From NCBI RefSeq assembly GCF_963576675.1, contig NC_088912.1, forward strand, positions 101,213,895 to 101,277,894: 64,000 bases of DNA, given 5' to 3'. The position numbers and the translations under genes are program-made. Positions 55,906 through 64,000 of the stretch are shown here, piece after piece. How positions within the stretch are numbered: the first letter of the stretch is position 1; every line of letters begins with the position of its first letter. The notes under the pieces were generated by a model, which saw only the letters and a program-made list of their open reading frames with translations, ran no database searches and was not told where the DNA came from. The stretch is from Euphorbia lathyris (taxonomy: Eukaryota > Streptophyta > Magnoliopsida > Malpighiales > Euphorbiaceae).

Positions 55906-58900
55906 TTTCAATTTATATTTTTTGTGCTGTTTGAGATTCCTCTGCCATAATATATTAATTTGTGGGTGTGGGATTGGTGCTTTTCATTATCTTTTGTGAG
56001 ATTTCCTTCGGTCTGATTATAATGATTCTCTTATTTTAATGAAATTTTGTCTTTAGATTTCTACTCTGCTTATTATGTTGATTTATATTGCTTTGTATAT
56101 GGATGCTGATGGGAAGTCTTGTGCGTTGGTCTGAGTATAACATTTTGGGAAAACATAACAAAAACTTCAAAATTAGAGTGGAAGCTTTTTTCGCTCAGAA
56201 AGTATATAAGCCTTAGAGAAATACCTTGCTTATGCTTATTTAGTTGGCTAAAAATTTGCTGAAATAGGTATATCCCATGGAAAGCTTACAACTTTGATGG
56301 ATTTAATATTCTGAATGGAACTAGTTGGAATGATTCTGTATTTAATTTGAAGGCTTCTTCATCTCCTGATATACTTGTTCACAATGATCATGTTGTTAAT
56401 TAATCATATAGGATGCCAGGGATAAAGAGACATAGGAGAAAGTAGTCAAACAGAGAATTTGCTTATCATTCTAGGTTGTGTAAATAGGTAAAATGTAAGC
56501 CTGTAAATCTGGTGCAAATAACTATGTTTCTTTAAATGTTCATCATGTCATGTAGGTCTTTTTGAATCAGGATGAACGTGATGAGCCGAACCAGCGTGCT
56601 GAAGCCTTAAAACAAGTTTGAGATCAGAAGTGTTGGGCATTAAGGGCGAGTTTGAGCAACTTCTGGTAAAGAATGCCTCTCTCAAGGTGATTATTTTTCT
56701 TAAGTCAAGACCTTTGCTTCCTTATGGTTTGTGAACTAATTAACCTTCACAACAATTTATAAGGGTTTTTCAATTTAACTAAATCTTGTAGGAGAAAGTG
56801 CATGAATATTTGAAAACAATTGTATGTTGTGCATATCCTTTCCTCATTGTGAATACCTAAATGACTAAACTATTTTAAGTAAGGATGTAAATTAATTAAT
56901 TATGTAAACCTTGATATTTGAGGCTTCTATATAGCAGGACAACGTTGATACACTTTGTTGTGGAAAATGCTATCATAAAGAATAAGAACTGAAATATTCT
57001 TATTTACATTCATTTACCTTCCTATAATGAGATTCCACGATAAAGTTTTTGTTCAAAGTTGGGTTACTCGGACTGTAGGGTAAGTGTTAGATGTCAGTAT
57101 GCATTAAAGTTATGTTTTACATTACACCTGTTTATTGTTTTTAAATTTTTGCATTTTTCTTTTATTGAGTGTAAATGTCAAACTTCATACTCATTCGTAG
57201 CATTAGTTTAGCATTATGATCCTTGAATTTGTATTTTTATGGAGATTGAATTACTGATGCAATTATATTCAAATTATCTAAGGATAAGGATGAATTAGTA
57301 CATTGCGCTTTAAGTTTCGTTGCTGCTGTGTGTTTTGGCATTGTAAACATTTTTGCTTCTTAAGAAAGATGGTCACTATTACACTGTCCTTGTTGTGTCT
57401 AGAAATAAACTCAAAATTGTCACATGATTAACATTTTTAAAGTTCTTAAAAACAATTTACAAAATCGTGCTATATTTTAAACAATTTATAATTTTAGTAT
57501 AGTAAACCCATCAGTTCGGGAGTTAAAATCCCAGAATGCAAGTCTGTGTGTTAAAATCCCGGGCTTTTTAAAGATTTTATCAGTCCCGGACTTATAATCC
57601 CTTGTGTGCATAGAGAAGTTGAATTTGAACTACTTTAATTGCATGTCGGTTTTAAGGAAAGTCATGAGCTATTTATTTTTCTTCAATTCTGTCCTTAACC
57701 TTCTCTAATTGTTCTATACAACTAATGTAAAATTGGAGACTTAATTTTTTTATTTAGGATTGGTATGTTGATTTAATATATTAGAAGGACCATGATTAGC
57801 ATGATTTTATTTTGTTACATTGGTTTGTGTGAAGTTCAATCATGTTCATTAATTTGATTATAACTAGCTCTGAATGAATATTTCTGTTTTTGATGAAGAT
57901 GGTTTAATTGAACTCTAAATTTAGTTTGAACTTTTGATAATTATTATGTTGGAACTCTTTTGATGTTGAATGATATTCTTTTGTTCATCCATAATGCCCA
58001 GATTCACAACACCAGAATCCAATTGTGCTACAAAAATTAGAATAGGAAATTAAAGATAGATCTAAGTGCTCAACATTTTCTTTAAATTTTGTACTCATTA
58101 ATTGATCTTCCAGGTTTCTACTTCAACATATTATGTTCAGCTTTCATGCATTTTCTGTTATGTTGATATTGGGATTCATAGTCATTTATCATGTTCCATT
58201 GTGTATTGTTTTTATGCGGAGATCAGATAGCAGATCATCCCTGCTTTAGGAAAATTGGCAATTTCGACTACGTGTAAATTATTATTACTAATTTTTGTGT
58301 GTTCAATTGTCGCTTTATAAGCTTGTAATTATATGTTTCCTTGTTCTTAGCCATGCTGTCATTGCTGCTACTTGTTGCTCTTCTTCCCATCAATTCTAAA
58401 ATGGACGTTATATCACCTACCGTAGGTAGTCATCAGTTCAATGTGGACAAAACCAATTGTATTATGATGACCGGTATCCTAGAAATTCAAGAGCATCATC
58501 TTCAAGTTTTGTTGGTCCATCCAATTTAGGTGCTACTACTGAAATTCAAGGGATAAGAAACACATATGGGACCATACAGGAGCGCCTTGATGGATTTAAT
58601 GCGGACAAAACCACATCTACAACAAGTGAAAGATAAGACTGATTGACAGTTAAATGCGGACATAACCAATTTATTAGCTCATATAGCTCTTTGATATATT
58701 TTGACATAATTTTATAGGTTAACCTTTAATGTAAATTTTTGAACTAATATGTTATGTTAATTTTGATTATCTTGTGAGTTGCATTATATATTTTGACATA
58801 TTTAAACTTCAAATATTAATTATTTCTAAATATATTTATAGTTTTCATGAATATTGTTTATTGTGGTTAACTTATTGTGAATGTTAAAATATGTTTACAA

Positions 58901-58950
58901 TTGTATTTAATAATTTTAATGGTAATTACAATTATTATTATATATATAAT
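55906..58950. other. CACTA 3 interior without recognised gene
   Basis: Intron-like sequence with several GTAAG and TTNCAG signals, but short frames only (for example 58341-58529). Likely non-coding cargo or degraded transposase introns. Confidence 0.5.
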
Positions 58951-59652
58951 TTATAATTACAATTAAATAACAGTATTTGTCATCACATACATTACCGACA
59001 GATTTTCCGTCAGCAATTCGTCGGTACTCCGATCAAGCTATATGTCGACCTACCAATTAGCGACTACTTTTAGTCGCAAAATATGGTCGGTAAACTTTGC
59101 GACTGCTTAGCAACTAAAGTGAACAGTCGCTATAGTTTGCGACTGTCGTCAAAAATGGTCGGCGTTTCTCTAGCGACTAAGGACTTACCGACTGAATGTT
59201 TTTGTTAAGTAAATTGCCAATTCAGTTAGTAAACCGCTTTAGCTACCACGTCAGCTACCAAAATTGTGGTAGCTAACTAGCTATTTTCTTGTAGTGTATA
59301 TATTATTATTATTAGAAGTTTAATGTGTCAATGGTAGCTAGAAATTTATTCAGGCTCGATTTGGTCAAAATTCAGCTTAAGCTCGAGAAATTAATGAGTC
59401 AAAATCTGAGTTTCTTTAAGCTTATATTGAAAGTTCGCAAAGATTCAATAGATAACATATTCAATTATTTTTTAATTATTATTGATAACGGTGTTTATGA
59501 TCATAGGATGGAAGGTCTGAACGTCTTGATGAATCTTTGTGATTGAACTTGTTAAACAGAACCAATGGACAGAGGGGACCAGAGTTGGGTGAACTCGTTG
59601 TGCTTCCTATGTAAGTAGGTTCTTTACAAAGGATTGAAGAGTAATGACTAGT

Positions 59653-60402
59653 CACTACAAGAAATTTGACCTTTTATGACAATTTCTTTAGTTACGCATA
59701 ATATTTTGTCATTGATAATTACTTAATCATGACAAAAAATTATAAATTGTCATTATTTTGGCTTTTTTATGACAACCTTTACTTATGTCTTGAATAATAT
59801 ACAATCTCGTCACGATTTAGTATGTTTTGTGACGATCGAAAAAATATCGTAGCCTATAAATTTGGAAGAAAATTTTAGTATTGAATTTTTGGTGGCAAAT
59901 CTTTTCTTGACGTAATAATGTTAATTAATGACAATTTTATCATCAACCTAGAAAAAAATTTCACAATACATTTTCTTCGTCATAAATTAATTGGGAAAAA
60001 TTATAACAAATAAGATTTTGTCATATATATTTATCTTGTATTGACAATTTTTATGTTTTGTCATATATTTTAATATTATAGTGACAAATGTTTAATAACT
60101 GTCACTATTATACTAATTCATGACAATTTTATATCTACGTAAAATTCTGTATATGAGAATTAGTTTGTCATCAATAATTGATAGTAACCATGACAAATTG
60201 AATTTCGTCATTTATATATCTTCATATGACTGCATTTAGATTGTGTCATCTATTTGATTATTATGCGACAATATGAAATAGTCATCAAATAATTTTAATC
60301 CATGACGATTGTATATCGTCATATTCACGATGAATTTATGTTATTGTTAGTATAATATTTTTATAAAAAATAATTATAAAATTGTTAGTATAATATTTTT
60401 AA
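59653..60402. mobile_element. CACTA 4: left end with TGACAA subterminal repeats
   Basis: CACTACAAGAAATTTGACC at 59653 is followed by about 650 bp with repeated TTTTGTCAT, ATGACAATTT and TGACGAT units in both orientations. No right end is found before the window closes; the LINE fragment begins at about 60404, so the element is either interrupted or truncated. A 20-bp direct repeat ATTGTTAGTATAATATTTTT occurs at about 60343 and 60381. Confidence 0.65.
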
Positions 60403-60403
60403 T

Positions 60404-61618
60404 TCGGAGTGGCTTTACTTAGGCACTCTTCCTTTGGTTGTTCAATACAGTATTCGATCTATTCACAAGGGTAGAGATGATCTTGATTTCTGCGTTTGGC
60501 AACCCTCTACGAAGGGTATTTTCTCTATCAAAGAGTACTTTTCGATTATCAGTCCTAGTTCCTCTTCGGTGGACTGGTATAAATTTGTTTGGAATGCTCA
60601 CACTCCCCCTTCTCATTCCTTCACTTTCTGGAGAGTTTTGCATGGTTGGGTTCCGACTCACGACCTCATGCAGCATCTTGGATTCTCCTTTGCCTCTCGT
60701 TGTGTTCTATGTGGTAGGGATACTGATTCCATTAACCACCTATTCATTACCTGTTCTTTTACAGATTCTCTTTGGAGGGCTCTTGAGTTTCACTTTGACT
60801 GCTCTTTGCCTCGTTATTCACAATTCATCCACTTCTTCAGCTCTCTTCTTAGCATTCATTTTGGCTCACAGGTGTCGATGATCTGGCGTGTTGTCGCTGT
60901 CACTTGCATCTGGTTAATCTGGCATTGCAAGAATGAAGCAATCTTTAAGGAAGTTTCTCCTTCTATTCAGCACTCGAAGATCACCCTCTTTTGAATGATT
61001 CGAGAGTCCTTTGCCACTTCTAAAGGTTTTTGCTCTTTACGGAGAGATGATGTTATCTTATCCCGTCTTCTGGCTTCTCCTAGGCCGCCTCCGGCTCACA
61101 ACATTATTCTGGTCCATTGGCTTAAACCTCCTTTGGGATGGATTAAAGTCAATGTGGACAGCTCTGCTTTTGGCACTCCAGGCGAGGCAGGAGCGAGAGG
61201 TATTTTTCGCAACTATCGTGGATTTTTCAAAGGCTGTTTTGCTTTTTCTACCCCTCCTTCTTTTGCTTACATGGCTGAATTGAGAGCCGCTATTTTTGCA
61301 ATTGAACTTGCTTGGGAGAAAAATTGGCATCAGTTTTGGGTTGAGTCAGACTCAATGTACGTTGTTAATCTTCTTAGACATCGTTCCATGGATGTTTCTT
61401 GGAGTATTCGTCAACAATGGTTGCATTGTCTCAGCATTTGCTCTAGGATGAACATTTTTTTTTCACGCATCTTTAAGGAAGGAAATTGAGTTGCTGATGC
61501 ACTGGCAAAGTTTGGAGTCTCTTCCTCAGTGATCAATTGGTGGCCTTCAGCTCTTGCTTTTTACCACAGGTTTATCAATGATGACATTTGTAGTATTTCT
61601 CACTTGCGTTTTTCTTGA
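60404..61618 (+). pseudogene. LINE ORF2 C-terminus: zinc-binding RT domain and RNase H
   Basis: One frame with two internal stops (TGA 60992-60994 and TGA 61487-61489), ending at TGA 61616-61618. The first part is the zf-RVT domain typical of plant L1 elements: FSIKEYF, WNAHTPPSHSFTFWRVLHG, then CVLCGRDTDSINHLFITC with its Cys/His ligands. The second is a plant-type RNase H: LGWIKVNVDSSAF, the catalytic Glu region MAELRAAIFAIELAW, Asp in VESDSMYVV, and VADALAKFG after the second stop. Both stops fit CGA-to-TGA changes. No reverse transcriptase core remains, so it is non-functional. Confidence 0.85.
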
Positions 61619-61797
61619 CTTTCCTAAACTTTTCTCCTCCCCCCTTCTTTTTGTTTGTTCTCCTTCATCTTCTCTTGTTCAAACACTCATTTTTCGTTTA
61701 TTAATATATTGCGTGTTTGTCAGTTCTTGGGCCACGGGTGCTCACCCGCCAAAGTTCTGTCTCGTCCCAATTTCTATCAATATATATATATATATAT
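60404..61797 (+). mobile_element. 5'-truncated L1-type LINE (3' part of ORF2 and 3' UTR)
   Basis: Carries only the last domains of the LINE polyprotein, then a pyrimidine-rich 3' region with GGGCCACGGGTGCTCACCC and a terminal (AT)n tract instead of poly(A). 5' truncation is normal for LINE insertions. It follows CACTA 4 directly and may have inserted into it. I could not identify the target duplication. Confidence 0.75.
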
Positions 61798-61861
61798 AAT
61801 AATTTTGTATGTTAATAAATTTGGTAGGCATCATTTTAGTGGCTAATGTCATAATTAAATT

Positions 61862-62166
61862 AAGGCATTACACTCATTTCGATCACCAAACTAAAGCTTC
61901 AAAGTCAATTAAAACTCTAAACTATTAAAATTATCAATTAGGTCCCTAAATTGTGACTTTTTTTGTATAGATTGTAATAATTATGTATTGGTTCAAAATG
62001 GTATTGGAGAAGAGGATTTGAAACTGTTCAACCGAATAATTTTTTATAAGATCTCAATTGATAATTTTTTGTTACTTCAGGGACTTAATTGATGATTTTG
62101 ATAGTTTAAGATTCTAATTGACTTTGAAGCCTTAGTTTAGGGAGCCAAATGAGTATTATGCCTTAA
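61862..62166. mobile_element. Long-TIR MITE
   Basis: The left end TAAGGCATTACACTCATTT and the right end read inward TAAGGCATAATACTCATTT continue as inverted repeats for about 100 bp (shared CTTCAAAGTCAATTA). A candidate 9-bp target repeat AATTAAATT flanks it imperfectly. Looks Mutator-like; no coding capacity. Confidence 0.75.
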
Positions 62167-62167
62167 A

Positions 62168-62640
62168 AAATTAAATTATTTTTTATATAATAAAATAAGA
62201 ATTTAGTTTTAATTTAAGTTTTTTTATAGTTTATTGGATTTCTCGGTTCGAGGATCGTCAGACACATTTTAAGTGAATGCTCTCTCAATTAAAGTTTTCT
62301 GCGTACGTTAAAATCCGAACTCGAGATCTAGCTTGAACGACTTGAAACCCTTAGCCGATCAAGCCAACCTTAATTGGTATTAATTTAAGTTAATGCACTC
62401 ATTTTTATTAATAAAATATAAATATATAATGTTATTAAACTTATATTTCATATAGTTTATTGTATTATAACTATTAAATTCAAAATTATTTATTGAATGT
62501 ATATTCTTATAAGATTTAAATTTTTCAAAAAAAAAAGTTCGATTCAACTTTTGACAAATAATTCTACAATTTTTTTTGTTAGTTGATTACACCTGAATTT
62601 AATAACCATTAAATTACTAGATAATTTAATTTAATTGTTT
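62168..62640. other. Intergenic, no recognised feature
   Basis: AT-rich; nothing supported. Confidence 0.5.
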
Positions 62641-62689
62641 AATATAGTTTTGATTTTTTTAAGCATCATTTTGACGAACCAGGACAGAA

Positions 62690-63020
62690 AAAGTCGAGGA
62701 TGGAACGCGTCTCTTCTTCGAGGCTGAGAGGGGATTTGCCCTAACTCCACCGGCGGCTGCTCCCCTGCGGCGATCGGCGATTCTCCTCTCTCCTCCGGCG
62801 GTTTCTCTTCTCTTTGCTCGTGGTCCACCAGTCACTCCAGTGATTTCCCAGCGGATCCATTTTCAAGTGGAGGCGATTTCCCAGCGGTTTCTCTTCTCTC
62901 CTCTCCTCGTCTCACCGGTGTTGCTTTGCCGTCGTTCATCTCGCCGGTGAAGCTCGTTGGTTTTTTATTGGAGGCTTTCGATTTCTGCCTGGTGAGTTGT
63001 ATTTTCTATCCACTGCTGTT
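62690..63020 (+). other. GC-rich 5'UTR/first-exon-like segment
   Basis: An island rich in CGGCGG and CTCTTCTC blocks, including a repeated phrase GGCGATTTCCCAGCGG/GTGATTTCCCAGCGG, ending at CTGCCTGGTGAGTTG (donor-like). The following 200 bp look like intron. It could be the start of a gene or a leader carried by another transposon. A reverse-strand 65-codon frame across it has no known motif. Confidence 0.35.
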
Positions 63021-63231
63021 GGTGCATGTTGTGCTGTTCTGTTCTGTTATGTTCTTAGTTATTGGAATTATTTTGTGAGATTTCTATCATCTGCTGTTCT
63101 TGCTGGTTTTCTCTTTGTGTGTTGGTTATTGAAATTGTTATGTGAGATGCGATGATTCCTTTGTGGTTTTCTGCTGCTATTTGGTTAAATTGTTCTTAGT
63201 TGATTGATTTGTTTTCAATGGCTGTGCAATC

Positions 63232-63425
63232 AGAAGATTATCTAGGGATTGGAGTTCTCTTCAATCCAAAGCTTAGGTATGGTCAGCTTGGTTAGAAGAT
63301 TATCTAGGGATTGGAGTTCTCTTCAATCCAAAGCTTTGGAGTTCTCTAGGGATTGGAGTTCTCTTCAATCCAAAGCTTAGGTATGGTCAGAAGATTATCT
63401 AGGGATTGGAGTTCTTTTCAATCGC
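63232..63425 (+). repeat. Tandem repeat around CTAGGGATTGGAGTTCTCTT
   Basis: Four copies of AGGGATTGGAGTTCTCTTCA (the last with one change) with intervening AAGATTATCT and AAGCTTAGGTATGGTCAG blocks. Recent, non-coding. Confidence 0.92.
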
Positions 63426-63429
63426 GTTT

Positions 63430-64000
63430 TAATTAAGCTGACTGGAAGTTATTTTAAGAGTTTATTAACTCAGCTTATGGTCAGCTTGGTGAGATATGTT
63501 TGAAGACAGTTTTAGTCAAATGTTGACTAAAGTTGTTTTCTTGTGAGTTGAGAATTGACACTCTTGGAGGTCAGCTTCTAACTCAGCACCACTTACTCAA
63601 GATCAGCTTTAGACAATTTATATGCTGAGTAAATAAAGTAAACAACACATGCAATTATAAGAGAGAGTTTAGAAATTACTCAGTATCACTTATCCTGGTT
63701 CGGCCTCTCTGCCTACGTCCAGTCCCCAGAGTCCTCCGGGATTTTTGAATCCAATACTGAGCTCTTTAAAGGTAGAGCACAAACCGATTACAAGGCAGTT
63801 GAATATGCAAGAGTACCTTCCTCTATTCGTCTACTCAACTCCTACTAAGTGCTACAACCCAGCACCTAGATTTCTTTACCACTGAAATGCTTACAACCAA
63901 GCACTCAGCTTTACACTCTCAATATTCCTATCGATCACAGATTTGTTCTTTTTGAACTAAAGAACACTTTAGATGATTACAAATCAATCTAGCATTTACA
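63430..64000 (-). other. LTR-like repetitive sequence, unassigned
   Basis: Contains CCTGGTTCGGCCTCTCTGCC and TACGTCCAGTCCCCAGAG, phrases I associate with LTR regions of plant retrotransposons, but no boundary, primer site or gene lies in the window, so class and strand are guesses. Confidence 0.3.

Larger units (their letters stand above)
55426..59296. mobile_element. CACTA 3: complete non-autonomous CACTA element
   Basis: The left end CACTACAAGAAAACAGCTAG and the right end read inward, CACTACAAGAAAATAGCTAG, match in 27 of 28 terminal bases, flanked by the 3-bp direct repeat TAT (55423-55425 and 59297-59299). The subterminal motifs are GCGACTG, AGTCGC and GGTAGCTA. About 3.9 kb, no transposase frame. 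The interior starts with a leader-like segment and continues as intron-like AT-rich DNA with poly-pyrimidine tracts, but I find no conserved coding region. Confidence 0.93.

Noticed and set aside
58341..58529. 62-codon frame with a hydrophobic N-terminus in CACTA 3
   Set aside because: Looks like a signal peptide by chance; no continuation, splice partner or homology pattern.
61554..61846. Frames after the LINE RNase H
   Set aside because: Overlap the LINE 3' end and untranslated region in other frames; Phe/Ser-rich by composition.
62631..62828. 65-codon reverse-strand gene
   Set aside because: Glu/Pro-rich antisense of a GC-rich leader-like segment; no motif, no promoter.

Overview
The window reads as nuclear DNA of a flowering plant, most likely a eudicot (genus not resolvable). 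It is AT-rich and intron-bearing. It is dense in Ty1/copia LTR retrotransposons primed on initiator tRNA-Met, CACTA, Mutator-like and hAT-like DNA elements, and an L1-type LINE fragment. It also carries plant-specific families: a BAHD acyltransferase, a FAR1/FRS-like gene, and a plant FCP1/NIF-type HAD protein. I see no organellar or bacterial features.

Layout. 1-5.9 kb: truncated minus-strand copia element (copia A), cut at its 3' side by a hAT-like end and carrying a MITE in its LTR. 5.9-9.8 kb: AT-rich DNA with a 9-bp-TSD MITE, a hairpin MITE and two local tandem duplications. 9.8-16.3 kb: one minus-strand BAHD acyltransferase gene, split near codon 14 by a nearly intact copia element (copia B) and also stopped by an in-frame TAG. 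16.4-20.2 kb: promoter, an old LTR remnant, a Pack-MULE-like element and tandem duplications. 20.2-29.7 kb: a non-autonomous CACTA element holding a MITE, a transcribed-leader-like segment and a very young copia element (copia C). 30.1-32.6 kb: broken FAR1/FRS-like gene. 33.3-34.8 kb: six-exon Ulp1-type cysteine protease gene. 35-46 kb: satellite-like array (about 185-bp monomers, about 500-bp higher-order repeats) interrupted by copies of a roughly 0.9-kb spacer. 47.4-49.9 kb: three small genes for one family of lysine-rich/coiled-coil proteins. 51-53.3 kb: five-exon gene joining a plant-transposon-type N-terminal domain to a HAD phosphatase domain. 53.7-64 kb: minisatellites, three more CACTA-type ends, a LINE 3' fragment, a MITE and an unassigned 3' end.

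The region I find most worth attention is 33-53 kb. A palindrome, GAAGACGTCTTC and close variants, lies within about 500 bp upstream of the Ulp1-like gene, the three small genes and the HAD gene. It also lies inside the satellite spacers, usually beside tRNA-like Pol III box modules all pointing the same way. Every satellite monomer carries a telobox-like AAACCCTA. This may be one coherent mobile or selfish locus whose promoter-like spacer was amplified with the satellite; that is inference.

Decay is readable at base level. Copia C has CAR-to-TAR stops typical of cytosine deamination. Copia B has two stops best explained by G-to-T changes. The HAD gene needs only one extra base in an A run to be fully open. 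The Ulp1 gene appears to have lost only its last splice acceptor.
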